64,000 bases of DNA from Epinephelus fuscoguttatus (GCF_011397635.1 NC_064757.1:30265839-30329838), one strand, 5' to 3'. Shown: positions 48,350 to 61,761, counted from the stretch's first letter. Made by a program: numbers and translations. The notes: generated from the sequence alone by a model not told the origin.

Positions 48350-48700
48350 TTCCATCCATCCATCCATCCATCCATCCATTTTCATCTGCTTATCCAGGGC
48401 TGGGTCGCAGGGCAGCAGGCCAAGCAAAGCACCCCAGCCTTTCCAGCTTTCCAGCTCCTCCTGGGGGACCCCAAGGCATTCCCAGGTCAGATGAGATATG
48501 TAATCCCTCCAGTGTGTTCTGGGTCTGCCCCGGGACCTCCTATCAAGTGGGACATGCCCAGAACACCTCTAACAGGAGGTGCCCAGGAGGATCCTGATCA
48601 GATGCCTGAACCACCTCAACTGACCTCTTTCGACATGAAGGAGCAGTGGCTCTACTCCAAGCTCCCTCCGGATTCTGTTTTCTCCCTAATAAAACTGCAA
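48350..48700 (-). mobile_element. LINE 3'-end fragment with (GATG)n tail
   Basis: The plus strand starts with seven CATC units, then ATCTGCTTATCCAGGGCTGG, CTCCTGGGGGACCCCAAGGC, GTGTTCTGGGTCTGCCCCGG, CCTGAACCACCTCAACTGAC and CTCTACTCCAAGCTCCCTCC. This is a very common fish repeat that reads from the minus strand and ends in (GATG)n. No reverse-transcriptase coding remains. A diverged copy is at 1800-1995. Confidence 0.7.
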
Positions 48701-49467
48701 TGTGTCTGTGTCCAGTGGTCCACTGGCTCACAATTTCTCAATGTAGTTTATTTAGATTATTACTACAACATCGCTAATACATCCATTATATTACAAAGAA
48801 AAGCTTCACTGAGTATCCTAATTTAGGACACACACTGACCATAATGCCACCTATGGTGAAATGGTGAAAAACATCAAGTTTTCTTTCTTCAAAAAGGATG
48901 TTTCTCATTCACAATTCTACAGACACCTGCCTGGTACACAGTCTACCTCTGCTATTTTACTCTCTTTGGTGCCTTGCTCAAGGGGATTTAACATGCACTT
49001 TCCTAGGCACATTTTAATGATGTTCCAGTCTCATACTGCCTCTCTGTTCTCTTGAGCATCACCGCTGCCCTGCTGCTGTGACCCTGCCCTTTATTCTTAA
49101 GACATCAAGCTGCTGGCTCTGGCCTGTGTTATACTGCGTACGACCATGACAAGCCACTATGAATTCATTAGAAAATCATCTGGAGACGGTCGATGGCCTT
49201 TAGCACTGCCAGCTATCTCATCACACTAATCTTCAATTAACTGATGCAGCTGCTGGTGCCATTTAATGTATTTCTCTCTCTGAAAGGTTTGCTCACACTG
49301 CTTTTTTGGTAACTTTGATTAAGGGTGATGCCCTTGCAGCCAGTTTAATTTCCTCTATTTGACTCCTAGTTCACAGTCTCGACACTCTAAACTATTCATT
49401 TACAAGAGCGCAGCCTATAATAAAGCATACAGACATAAAATCAACCCTCTCTCATTGTTCAGTCTAT

Positions 49468-49469
<2 letters not shown>

Positions 49470-49498
<29 letters not shown>
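49470..49498. repeat. (CA)n microsatellite
   Basis: About 14 CA units. Confidence 0.9.
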
Positions 49499-51205
49499 CG
49501 GCAGTAAGTGTAAAGTGTTTACTTCTCACAAGTTATTTTCCAACAGTTTGTGGACACACACAACAAAACATCACCGACAGCTTTTGGAGACGTTCCAATC
49601 ATCTTTATAACGGATTCTTGATTGATCCAAAGTTTGGTCATGAATTCAGTCTCTGTGTCCAGTGAGAACAAAGAGGTGGAGTCTACAAGTGTGGCGCCTC
49701 CAGTCTGAATATGGAGAGAGGCTGTGTTGTTGCTCTCCGGCGTAGGATTCCCACAATTTTATTGATCCAAAATGACCTATGAAAATGTGTTCACTTATGC
49801 TTCCCTTTACTCTGTTTCTTCTTTTTTAGTTCCTCCTTGTAAAGCATTTTATAATCTCACTTTTGACAAGTGCTATACGGATGATCTTTATGATCGTCAT
49901 TATTTAATAACTAATTAATTATTAGCCTGTGATAAACAGGGAATTGTCAGGTTTATGGAGGCTGCAGAAATAACCTGATGGACGTCATGTGAGGAAATGA
50001 GAGTGAATACTTCAAAACTCTGTATCATGGAGAGCAGAGCACCCTGCTTGTTGGACCCACCAACATACAGCCTCTCCACAGAAATGCATAGAAAAACACA
50101 GTGATGGCAGGACAAAGTGAAGAGCCAGTCATGCATTCATTCAGCCCCATGCCTCCTGTCTAATAAAGCACAACTAGGTATTTGGTTTACGCCATTAATC
50201 TCCTCCACCTTACATTTTCTTTCTCCCAACAGAGCCCATCCTGTAAAGTCTCTCGAAGCAATATTACTGAAGCACTTGTTTTTCATCCGTACAAACACTG
50301 TCCTGTTGCTATATATAAATAACTCATCCTGCTATGGCCTGCTGAAAAACGCGTACCTTGAGGGAATGTCAGCTTTCGTCAAAATACCTCTCAGTCACCC
50401 AACACAATATCAAAAATATCATCTCTTTAAATGTTAAAGTCTCTGTAGAAAAATGCCTGAAATATATAGATATCAAACATGTCCATGTATATTTGTATAC
50501 AAAGAAAATTTGATGCAAATTATTACTTCTTCAAGGATCCTTTAAAGCTGTAACTATGGCACTATACTGAACCTCTGTGAGAAAAAAAAGTAGTTTGCAT
50601 GGCACCAGTCGAACACACAGATGTACAATGAACATAATGTCTGGACACAGATCGGTAACCACATTTTCCATTCATGTTAAACCTTTCCAAAAATACACTA
50701 TGATTGAGCATATGGCACATACTGACATTATATTGTTTTCTCCCTTATCTGCAGCCCAGCAGTGTATTGCTCACAGGCAGATCTGTCGGGCTCTCCAGAC
50801 ACAAACAATTATAATTCTTAAAAGGCAAATTCCATCGGTTGAGTGGAGCTATTGATTTCCATCTGAGTATGCACAGAGCAAAAGTCTGTGTAGACATCAA
50901 TCAAACACTGGCTGACATCATTTCACCCCATGCTGTACCTCTTCATCTAAACTCGCCTCTTTACTTTTGAAGAGAGGGTGTTCAGCAGCATTCTAATCTT
51001 TAATTCAACTATTTCTATGTAAGAAAAATATCACCTCCACATCTATAAATGCATCTGTCTGTATACACTTACATACAGTGACTGCCCTTCCTAATTCCCC
51101 AGTTTCACAGGAGCATTGCTCTGACTGTGCCTGGAGGTTGTTCAGTGCTCAGAAGCAAAATAATAATTTGTCTTCTGGTGATTAAGAGCCATTATTGATT
51201 TATGT

Positions 51206-51227
51206 AAAAAAAAAAAAAAAAAAAAAA
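51206..51227. repeat. Poly-A run
   Basis: 22 consecutive A. No retroposed gene or target duplication was found next to it. Confidence 0.9.
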
Positions 51228-52679
51228 GGTTGATGCTCGGCCTCCGCTCTGGTTCCTCCCGCCCTGATCATCCAGGGTCGATTAGTGTAGGCATCTCTTC
51301 CACTTGTGCCTCAAGTATCTCAGTGGGCCCTGCAGAGGAAAAAGAGGAAACACATTAGTGTGAATATCTGACTGTGCAGAGGAGAGCCACTTGACAGAGC
51401 AGTCACAACACCAACAGTCGCTTTTCATAGAGCAAAATGAAAAGAATAACAAGGTATCATTGCCCACACACGAGCACCCAAACACACACACAAGTCATCA
51501 AAGTTAATGTCACTGAAGCGTCTGGCACATTTTCATGTGTGGATTAAAAAGCCTTCCCTTCTGTGAACAGACAATCGCTGAGCCTTGTGCCTCTCCTTAA
51601 ATAGCTGGCATTTTTTTAGTGTTTCTGACTCAAGTCTGGAGTGGTTCAATGAGCAGAGGACCCCATCTGGATCATTGTGGCTCTTACAAATCAGATCCTG
51701 CTGTTGAGATGTTGTGTACCTTCCCTGAGTAAGGTGCAGCTGATGCCTCTAACTTTTAACAGTCTCCAAAGCAGCGTGAAATCCTCAAATTAAGTTTGCT
51801 TCACCCCCAAAGCTTTCTAAGTTGCACTGAACCAACTCGAGCCCTTTGACTCCTTCTCACACACATGGCTGCATGTGCTCATGCATGCTTTTTTGCACTC
51901 TCATACAAATTTAAACACACGCTCAAGTATCTCTTTAACATTAAAATATATGCATATCACACACATTTTGACAAGGACACACACACACATGCCCACTCAC
52001 TTTCCCACATCATGACTTTGCCTGAGTCACAGATAAAGAGGCACCAAGACGAGCCAGTATCCATGCCCAATGTGCACCAGATTTACTTTTGAATGCTCTC
52101 GTGTTTCGCAATGTAGGTCATGTCTATTTTGTATTCCAATGAACTTTAGCATATAATATCTCCATTACAGATGTTACGCCTCTGGCATGCACCACGACAA
52201 GTATTTAGCTTTCATTTTGTTTAATGTTTTTCCTGTGACATTTTCATTTTCAGTGATCATAATTAAATGTAATCTATTGAGTGAAACAAAAATCAAAGTA
52301 AATGATGCATGCAGAATGGGGATGAGCAAATAGACAACTGTGTGTCTTGGCAGACTATCACCACTAACAATCAGACAGAGAAACAACAGCTAATTAATAT
52401 TCACTGGCAAAATGTGTGTCTCACTCTGACACATTTATTGAGTTTTATTGCACGCTGTGCATTTGCCAGGTTGGAAAATGTGATGAAGACGGTGCAGTTA
52501 CTAGGAGCACTACAAGCACACATATGACTGTTGTGTTATAAGACAACAAATCAGAGTAGCAGGTTTACATTTATAAATATAACTGTAAAAATTTAGCCAT
52601 TTACGCCCATGAGATCTTACATTATTATGGAAGCAGCAGGTAATTCTATTGTAGCTTGTATTTGTTTTCCATTTGCCCT

Positions 52680-53100
52680 TTAATGGCCACTTTTAATTGT
52701 ATTTAAATGTCCTTGTATAATGTTTTTCCTTTGCACTTTAATGCAGAGTGACATTTCGAGCCTACAGCTCTTCCTTAGACTTCTGATAAATGACACAGTC
52801 GCCATCTTAAATCCCCAGCCACACCTGTTACCCATACTCATAACAAAAATAAACAAAGAAAATATATATATATATATATATATATGTACATGTGTACCCT
52901 AAAATCCTTCTAAACTGGAGCTGCTTGGTGTCTGAACTTATTTGTTTTCTAATTTGCCAGATGTGTCTTTGGTCCAGCACCCACTCCATTGGACGTTGGG
53001 ATGTACGTGTCTCTTATACTGTTTTCCTTTGCACTTTGTCTCGATGAATTGCCTTGTTGCTGGAATGTGTTATAAAAATAAACCTGCCTTGCCTTGCACT
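52680..53100 (+). mobile_element. Probable LINE/SINE 3' end with CCTTG tail
   Basis: The sequence TTTTCCTTTGCACTTTGTCT, GAATTGCCTTGTTGCTG, TTATAAAAATAAACCTGCCT followed by TGCCTTGC is a fish repeat 3' end with a pentamer tail. A related block (TTTTTCCTTTGCACTTTAAT) occurs about 300 bp earlier. An (AT)n tract at 52861-52885 lies between them. Confidence 0.5.
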
Positions 53101-53987
53101 GGTGACGTCAGCAGGACGTGGGGTTGAAAACACAAAAACCTTTCAATGGAGGAGCTGCCGCACACAGTAATTTATTAGCAGATGCATAACAACCAGGAGA
53201 AGATTTTTTTTCATCCCTAGAAGGTCATTTGTTATTCAGAGGTATGAAGCAAAGGATGCAGAGGCTGCTGTAGCTTCGGAGAGAAAAAGTCTGTGGACTT
53301 TTTGATTAAAAATGGAAATGTTGCCAAAGGTGTTTGCTGTACAAAGTGTCAGATATGTTCCATAATGGATACCCCACCTACATCGCATGTATATAGAGAT
53401 ACATGTGCGCAGGGAGATTATGCATACAGCTGCTGCCGAGTGGGAGTAAGACATCATCCAAGGGGAGAGGAAGAAAGAAATGAAGAAAGAGTACGAGAGA
53501 GAGAGACAAGGAGAGAGAGAGGTAGGCTATGAACTAGAGCTGTAAGCTGTGAGCTGTAGGGAGTAGGTCAGTGCAGTTGAGTCAGTCCTGACTCATGATG
53601 GAGGCGGTGAAGATCCACCTCCTCCCTGCCCATTACAACTTCATCCTCAAGCCTGGAGCACTGGAGCTCAGATAGCCATTACAAAAAACAGTAGAAACTC
53701 CTACACCCATGGTCGGAGAAGCGCTGCTTTCTGTGTTACAGGAGCAATCTGATAACGAGTAATGGATGTATTAAACCCTGAACCATGAATCCAAACATGA
53801 GGGGACCATTTATGCAACAAGAGCTGGTTAGTGAGCGCAAATGTCAAAATAGTTTCTCCCACTTCCTGCTGTGGCTGCAATTAATACATGCACATTAGTG
53901 TCTTTCCACCACCACCACAAATATGCAGGCTGGTAAATGTTCAAACTGATTTATGTAAAATAATTACCATAATATATAATTCAAGTT

Positions 53988-54120
53988 AGCGGCACGGTGG
54001 TACAGTGGTTAGCACTGTCGCCTCACATGTCCTGGCTGTACCCCGCCTCTTGCCCAGTGTCAGCTGGTCTAAGGCTTCCCCGACCCCTGACAAGATAAGC
54101 GGTCACAGAAAATGAATAAT
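53988..54120 (+). mobile_element. tRNA-derived teleost SINE, internally deleted copy
   Basis: The head GCGGCACGGTGGTACAGTGG, then TTAGCACTGTCGCCTCACA joins directly to the 3' part CTGTACCCCGCCTCTTGCCC, AGTGTCAGCTGG and AGATAAGCGGTCACAGAAAA. About 200 bp of the body is missing compared with 47868-48197. Confidence 0.75.
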
Positions 54121-54257
54121 TCATTCAATGTGGGTATGACTTTTTATTTTATTTTACTTAGAGGTTAAGTTCCTGTACAGCTGCTTGTGTTTGGACAATA
54201 TTAAACAATTCGAGAACTGTGGCTTCTTTCATTACATAAGAAAAAGTGTTCTCAGAT

Positions 54258-54325
54258 TGCCTTGGTGGTCGAATGGTCACAACGCATGCCACATAACCAC
54301 AATGTGTCAGGGGTGATACCCAGCC
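54258..54325 (+). mobile_element. tRNA-like SINE head fragment
   Basis: TTGGTGGTCGAATGGTCACA resembles box A, GCATGCCACATAACCACAAT follows as the anticodon region, and GGGGTGATACCCAG resembles box B. It matches a second tRNA-derived SINE family I know from percomorphs. The usual pyrimidine-rich body is absent. Confidence 0.5.
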
Positions 54326-54377
54326 CTTGTGAACACTGCAACATTGTCCACCAATGTCAATGGTCAGAGGTAACATC

Positions 54378-54490
54378 GTGCTGCAGGAATGAGTCCTTAA
54401 ACCTGGAATAAGTTAGCATTTTAGCACTTTGGTTCCCTCGTCTCGAAGTCAATTGGTTTTTGAATGGGTTCTGAAGTTAACTTCCGTGTT
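54378..54490 (-). repeat. Dispersed repeat, partial copy 3 of the unnamed family
   Basis: The reverse complement of the distal part of 132-580: GCTGCAGGAATGAGTCCT, GTTCCCTCGTCTCGAAGTCA and GGTTTTTGAATGGGTT correspond to the 480-575 region. Confidence 0.55.
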
Positions 54491-56599
54491 GGCCTACGAA
54501 TAAATATCCTCGCAGCACTCCATAAACATCATTATAGTTGGAAAAGGGACATTTGAACAGTCGATATAATCGTTTCGAAACTACATAAACATTATCATTT
54601 GTTGTCAAAGACTTTCAAACAACTTCTCATCTCTAAATTGCAGCCTATGCACATTAGCAAGGTGATTTTGCTTTAGTGTTGTGGTGACTGGTCAACAAAA
54701 TTACATACAATTAATCTCACAGACATCAGATCTAGCTCAGTGGAAAAACCAAGCGGGGAGCAAATATGTTTGATTTCAAAACTTAAATGAAAACTCGGAC
54801 ACGTCTGAGTTGGGAGGAGGAAAACATAAGATGAGGACTATTTGTTCAATTTAAATTTTCCAAACACAGCAAAGCCTGAGACAATTATAAGAAAAAGGAA
54901 CATGCACAGGGAAAAGAAAAGAAGTGCAGATGCATTTACTTATTCAGCGCGATCTCTTAATCATATGACGCCAAGGCCACTGTGTCAATTGAATAGTGCA
55001 TTAGTTAGTGAGGCAGTGCTACAGCAGCAAAAGCCCTTGTGAGCTGCATCTATTGATGATACTGGCTGCACTCACATTCTGTAGCACACGGCTGTTTAGC
55101 CAGAATGTGTGTGTGTGTCTGCTGTATGTGTCTGTGTGTGTGTGAGCATGCTGTTGCCAGCCTCATTAAGATCCATTAATACAAGGTAAATAGAGTAAAT
55201 GTTGTATACTGAGAGCTATCATCTTGAGGACAAACATGCATCCACACAGACTCTTACACAGTCGCAAACACAATACAGCCAAACAGCATCAGCTTCCACC
55301 GCATTACAGTTTCTCTTTCACCATCTCCCCCTCTGCCTCTCTCCATTACACATGCTCTCTTTTCCCTTCCTTTCTCCCTCTCCCACACTTTCTCTCTTCC
55401 TCTGTCTCCTAACCCCCCTACTCTCTCACTCTTTCTCATTTTTCTCGTGGCTGAATATCCACTGATCCCTAATCCAGACGCCGATTTTAGATTTGTAAGG
55501 CCAGCGAGGTCATGCATTGGATTTACTCATCAGTGTGCACTATTTCATACCCAGATCTTCTCAGCCTTTTTCTCAAGACTTCCTATGATCATAAACACAC
55601 ACGTTATTATATATATATGTCGAATGTACTGTTTATGTAACATCCTGCCCCCTGAGCACACATGACTGCCCCCACACCTCTTTACCTCAGTGTCCCTTGC
55701 CTTAATTTCTTTGCCCTCTCTGTGTGTGTTTATCATAAAAATATGTGCAGCAGCAGTTCAGAGCTTTGTCAAGGCTAATGTCGGTACAAAGGCTGTCTGA
55801 GGCAGTACTGTTATCTCCTGTAGTCTAATCCTGCTAATTAAGGGCATCGCTAGGAGGAAGGTGCTACTATTCTCATACAACTCCAGGCTATGCTGTCTCA
55901 CCAAGTGTGCCAAGCTGACGTGCTTTCACATACACCTATGCACACACAAAGACGTGTGTACAGATGTAGATTCCTCGACAGTCGGATCTGAAAATGATTT
56001 GAAATTTATCACATGCAAACTTGGTTTGCAGACAAACAGAGAACACAGGCTTCATTCAATATGCTGCTTAATAAAAGCTAATAAAGTGGAGAACACCAAC
56101 TGCTCATATAGACGGTGATATTAACTGCTGATTTATAATCCCTTGAGGGAATAAAGTCCAGCATTTTTCTGCCTGATTCTCTCCACTCAAGAGCAGAACT
56201 GATTAGCTTACCGTCCACGTAGTCTCATAGATATCACAGTGAGTGATAGTGGGGGCCTACACAAATGGGAGCTGAGTTGCTAAACATGAATTTAAAGACA
56301 ATTTTTCAATTAAAATTTGCTATAAAGCTATCAGCAGACACAAATCAAAATGGCAGTTTTGTCATCTAACACTTCTCTCTCTTAACCGGCCCACTGTGCC
56401 ACTCTCTTGTCATTCACTCCCACAGTCTGACACGTCAGCAAAATGGGACTCATAGAGACAAGAGGTGATGAAGGAAACAAACTCACTTGTCTATTTCTCA
56501 ACCCTAACTGTTCATCTTCACAGGCTTGTGTGTGTGGAGGTATGGATGCCACTATCTGTCTGCAGCGACTTTAATGTAATGGTGCATCCTACAACAGCC

Positions 56600-56605
56600 T
56601 TTATT
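56600..56605 (-). terminator. prr16: Candidate poly(A) signal of prr16
   Basis: Plus-strand TTTATT gives AATAAA on the minus strand, about 700 nt after the prr16 stop. No nearer canonical hexamer was noticed. Confidence 0.25.
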
Positions 56606-57308
56606 TATGTATATGTGTGTGTAGTGGAGAGTTACTTGTGTACTGTATATGCAGGTGTCAGTGTATGGGAAGGTCTTTAGGGCTGTGGATGAAATGTGAG
56701 GGAAGCGGGTTTTCTTGTTTCATCCAGAAGGACATGAATTAATTAGAGCCCCTCTCTGAAAGAACTTCCTGAGTTTGAGACTCGTTAGTACCAAGAGCTT
56801 CCAGAAGGACGTAGATACAATTTAGTTTTAGTGTTGTCAGCAGTCCTTTGTGAAATGTTTAAAGTCCCTGTACATTTTACTGTCATTGCTCACTGCCTGC
56901 AAACATCACTCTGCACACATACACCTATGCATGCACCCATAAATATATATACTCACATATGAATATACAGGACACAAACAAATACACTTGTATGCAAACA
57001 GGCTCACAGATATGTGTCAGTGCATGCATGCAATTGCTCTATTTCTTCCTCCCTTTCTCTTCCTGACAAACACACTAATGCATGCACAAACACTCACCGC
57101 TTCTTCCTGATCTCTCTGTGTTCGTCTCAGCGCCCATGGCGATGCCTTTCTCTCTGTTTCACTCACTTTATCCATCCTTTCCCCAACTGTCTCCTCTCTC
57201 TGTTTGGATAATCCAAAGTTCAGTTGGAGTAGAATGCGCTCATAAAGTAGAAAACACTATGAATGATTCAAGAACGTTTAAGTTAGATAGAACAGGGGGG
57301 TTCCGGTG

Positions 57309-58178
57309 TCAAACCGTGGTCGTGGTCGATTTGCGTAGGATTGTTTTCTGGGGCTTTAGGGAAGGCGGGTGAGGAGGCACACAAGGTGGAGGTGTGTTTC
57401 CTGTCGGCGGGAAACTGTGGCTGACCGAGAGGCCGCCGTTTTCCAACATTAGTTCATGAGGAAGAGCATGAGGGGGAGGAGGGGAGGCAGAAGAGCAGCA
57501 ATGCACTGGGCTGAGCCTAAGGTCGTTCAGCTCAGCCTGTATGTGTAGTTCTGTGTCGTCTACATCATATTGAAGGTCACAGTCCGGGCAGTAGCCGTGG
57601 TACTGGACCTTCTCACTGAAACGAACACGCTCCCTCTCACGAGATTCCCTTCCAGGGGCCTTGGGGCATTTGTTCTTTTCATGGCGGAGAAGAGGCATGG
57701 GCCTGGGTAATGTAGGAACAAGACCCGACTCAGGGATTCCGCTGTCATTAGCAATGAAACACGGAGTTGAGGAGAATAAATCCCTGTTTGGTTTCAATGT
57801 AAAAACCCCGCCATTCCTCATTAGAGGCCCGGTAGCCTTGGATATATTCCCTGATAACACTAATGTTGGATGAGGCAGATTCTTAATGTTGTGATCCTCG
57901 GCTCTCAACGGGGTAAGTCTGGGTGGCGGCAGGGGTGGGTGGGGTTTTTTGAGTACAGTCAGGACTGCAAGAGGGTTGACGGGGACCGGGTCGATGAGCG
58001 CAGGCGGTTTGAAGATGCAGTCATCAGGGAAGAGCTTCATCTTCTCCAGGCTGGAAGCGGTGGTAGTGGTGGTGGTGGAACTCGAGCTGGAGTTGAGTGT
58101 GTCCGTCTTAGAGCTGTCTGTCAGTCCGTCCTCCTCCAGTTGCAGGTCACAGGTCAGGGTGTCAATGTCATGAACAAC
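57309..58178 (-). CDS. prr16: Largen (proline-rich 16), second coding exon
   Basis: This exon encodes residues 46-334 and joins exon 1 (62055-61921) in phase 0. The acceptor is TCTTGTCACCAG|GTTGTT. It opens VVHDIDTLTCDLQLEEDGLT, continuing the conserved coiled-coil region, then DSSKTDTLNSSSSS. Proline-rich NPLAVLTVLKKPHPPLPPPR follows. The central signature ERVRFSEKVQYHGYCPDCD (about 228-246) and the C-terminus PKPQKTILRKSTTTTV match vertebrate PRR16. Largen increases cell size and mitochondrial output by promoting translation of selected mRNAs. RVRF could dock protein phosphatase 1, and the terminal TTV fits a class I PDZ ligand; both are inference. The related INSYN1 shares the RVRF block but not this C-terminus, so it is less likely. 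Confidence 0.9.
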   Translation of the reverse strand, partial: VVHDIDTLTCDLQLEEDGLTDSSKTDTLNSSSSSTTTTTTASSLEKMKLFPDDCIFKPPALIDPVPVNPLAVLTVLKKPHPPLPPPRLTPLRAEDHNIKNLPHPTLVLSGNISKATGPLMRNGGVFTLKPNRDLFSSTPCFIANDSGIPESGLVPTLPRPMPLLRHEKNKCPKAPGRESRERERVRFSEKVQYHGYCPDCDLQYDVDDTELHIQAELNDLRLSPVHCCSSASPPPPHALPHELMLENGGLSVSHSFPPTGNTPPPCVPPHPPSLKPQKTILRKSTTTTV

Positions 58179-61100
58179 CTGGTGACAAGAAGAGGAAGTA
58201 TCACTGAGACAGCTGAGGTCAGGAGCAATAAAAACGCTGATGTCTTTAACTCATCAAGTCCTTAATGAATAAATTGAAAATCTCATGGTATTAATTTAAA
58301 AATGATACATTTTGATTTAAGAGACTGATTAATGAGATTTAAGAGTGATTTAGATATCTCTATGACAACCACGCCAGGGAGAGAAGAAATATTACTGTGA
58401 TTTATGAGAACAGCCATGAGCCTGCCAAACACTGACTTAAGTGATATACTACAACGATCCTAGAGAAGTAACAATACCAACCTTATCCTGAAAGCCAAGA
58501 CACAAAAAATCATTCATAATAAAAAAACTAGTGTTAGGAATGAATAAAAAAAACCATCCTCTGCATACAGCAAAAAGGTGCAGAGGACCAGACAAACACA
58601 GGGATACAATGACAATGGAGAAAGACATAGAAAATCAATAGACTGTCAGTCTCCCATTGGGAAAAATCTGCACAGTGTAATATTCTGCTGCAAGTGAGCA
58701 ACTCACAGAAGGATAAGAATCTTTACATTATTGCAAAGAACGAGCATAACTCAACCAAAAAGAGAATGAATAAATATCACAGTGAATAAAATGCTCTGAG
58801 AGGGAAGATCCATTTCTACCAACAAAAGTGTCATTTTTCCTTAACAACAGCACAGGAAACAGTCCATCATGGCATGAATTAATTCCAAGAAAGCAACTTC
58901 AGTATGTTAGAGAGAAGAAATAGATATTTTACATCAAGCAGAAAATATGCACGTAAAATTCACTCTGTGAGCAACAACAAGAAAGCAAACAGTCTATCTG
59001 TTGTGGTGCAATAATGTACACAGTGTGCCAGGGTGGGAAAGGAGACATAGGAAATGCACGGTGGCATAATCCAGTGAATACTTCTCTGGGAAAGGAATGG
59101 GGCGAAACAGAAAAGTGTTTAAATATTTGAATGAATGTGCAGTACTGAACTGTACACTGCAGAATATGATTATAAAGGACGGACAATAAACAAAACTGTA
59201 ATAAACAGAAAATGCTCAGAACAGTAGAAATGAATGGAAAATGTTGTCTCAGGATCCTGTGCATACAGCAGATATTCAAATCCAAAGGTGCTTCTTTTGT
59301 CCTCCAAGAGGAAATTTGTTTTCAGGAGCTGCATAGGGACATATTAAAGAACTACTGGAGCAAAAATTTGGATGGTTGGCGCTGTAAAGCAATACTGAAA
59401 TAGCTGTAAGGATGCAGAGGCACAAGATTAGATAATACATATAACATTTACAAATACTATAGGTATGCATACATTTTAGCCATACATACAATCCATGCTA
59501 AACAAGTTTGAGGTCATAATTAATTGAATTTGATGCAATATTCATCAATCAATATGCACCAGTCTAAGGCCTCCCACAACTGATCACCTTTTGCCTACTT
59601 AAAGAAAGCATTTGCAGTGTGGACGTAGTTACTCTCCCTTTTCTCTGCAGTGCTAACACAATATCTAGAAAGAATAAAACTGCATGCACACATAATAAAC
59701 ACTGCCCAAGGAGCCATTAGCATAGTGGGTTATATTTTCAAAAGACAGTTTAACAAACAGAACAGACATGGTGCTCAAGTCTGCTGGGAACAAATAACTG
59801 ATATTTAATAATAAAATGTCTCTATTCTTATTTTTAGAAGTCTATCGAAACACATTCCCTTTGGAAAAGAGTTTCATCCTGGTTCTCTTCCCTTGGTGGA
59901 TTTGTTATTGCTTCCATGCCCAGAACTGAAGTGCAGTGTTGGACATTTTATTACTGATTGCCTCACTACTGGGGATCCAGCACTCAGTGAGTCCAAAGAC
60001 AACCTCATATAAGTTGAGACGAACACGTCTGAGGTCATTGCATCACAGCCGAAATACCCCATGAGAAAAACTTACCAGAAAAGAAAAGTACTGTATTTTC
60101 CTTTACAGCGTTCATAAAATAAACACGATAATGACAATGTTCTTTTGTTCATTTTCTGAATTAGTAATGCTTATCTCAGAGTACCCAGTACATTCGCCCG
60201 CTGTAAGACACCAGTGCTATCATCTGAGGGTTTGAAATGCATGTCCAAACAGTGGCTTGGGAAAAGGCTGAGAGAGAAATGAAGAGAAAGTGGTGGGGAG
60301 AGAAACACAGAGCAAGAAAGGGTGACTGAGAGGGAGAGATTAAGAGAAAGATAGAAGGCTAGGACAGAGAGGGCAATGGAGCTAAACTCTCCGTGCAGTC
60401 TTTAAACGGATAATTTGTTGGGACACACACACGAGGTAATACCAGTATCCCAGTGCGCAGCCCGTGCTGTAGGCCAGGCAGCTTCTGTGGCTGAGCCAAG
60501 CATCTGGGCAGGGTCCCTCCTCAGAGCCAGGCTCGGCTCCAGCCCTGTCTGTGAGTTACAACAGATAACTGCATTTCAAATGGATTATACCCCAAACACT
60601 GGCTTTGATAGTAACATCCCCTCGAGGTATGTGTTTAGTGTGTGCGGTGTCAGAATAACTGATCCTCTACACAATTTCCTGAAAGCAAAAAAATAAAAAC
60701 GAATGAAAGACAAAAAGAAAGAGGTCAAATCATACAAAAAAAATCACAATGGACAGATTAGGATGCCTTCTTGTTCTCGTTTATCTCTGGCACCTGCTCC
60801 GAGACCCTGTAAACTGCTGAAAAACACATAAGTGGTCTAATTCTGCTCAAGTTAGGAAAACAGAGTAAGGGGAGCAGAGAGGCAGAAGGAGACAGATGCT
60901 GTGTCGACTACCCATCCATAATGTAGGAAGCAGGGGGCGTACGCAATGGGGTTTTATTAGAATGACAGGCTGTCATGTTAGGGTGAGAGGTTCAGCACAG
61001 CAGGCCGCATGCCTGGTAGAGGAATACAAACATGAAAGCAGGTAAGACAGCAGGTTATCGTAACTGAGGTAGCAGCATGCGATGCAGTGATTGGCAGTGG

Positions 61101-61722
61101 AGGAAAGATTTGTAGAGGAGGGCTGATTTGAAGCAAGCACTGTAACACGTGACTGAAATTAAACAAAATACGCCTCTATCCTCAAATAATCCTTCAGCGT
61201 CTGCATCACTGATATTTGAATGTCCATTCAGCCAGCTCTGAGAGTTTGATCTTTACCAAAGATTATGTAGAAAAGAAGGAGAGATCGCAGACAACAAGAG
61301 ATAAAGAAAGGATGGAGATGAGTGCCTGCGATAAACACAGACATGCGATGAGAGATAACAGAGGACAAAGAGAAATGAAGAGCCACCACGAGAGACTGAG
61401 AGAGATGAAAAGTGAAAAGATAAGACAACAGCTCTATTATTGGGAGGAGATAATTCAGCAGCAAACAACAGTCAGCATTAAGATGATGAAATGCAATGCA
61501 AAAGCGCCTTCCTGGTTGAACCAACTTGTCCATTAAATATTAATTGTGATTAAATTTTTCTCACTTTCATTAAAAGCCTATGAGTCAGGGCGAAAAAAGC
61601 TGTCCTGTCATTTCACACCCCACGTCCTCCTGTGCCAGATGTCTTTCATGTTGGAGATAATGATCACACACATTAGTGGGCAGGGGAGAGGAGCATGCCT
61701 GATGTTTGTGAGTGTGTGCGTG

Positions 61723-61761
<39 letters not shown>

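Larger units (their letters stand above)
46261..57308. other. Intergenic region between pheta1 and prr16
   Basis: No gene is recognised on either strand over 11 kb. Recognisable content: three SINE copies (46.68, 47.87 and 53.99 kb), a LINE 3' fragment (48.35-48.7 kb), a (CA)n tract (49.47 kb), a 22-base A run (51.21 kb), an (AT)n tract (52.86 kb), a CCTTG-tailed repeat (52.68-53.1 kb), a tRNA-like head with a dispersed repeat copy (54.26-54.49 kb), and TG/CA-rich sequence at 55.1 and 56.9 kb. The 3' UTR of prr16 should lie at the upper end. Confidence 0.6.
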
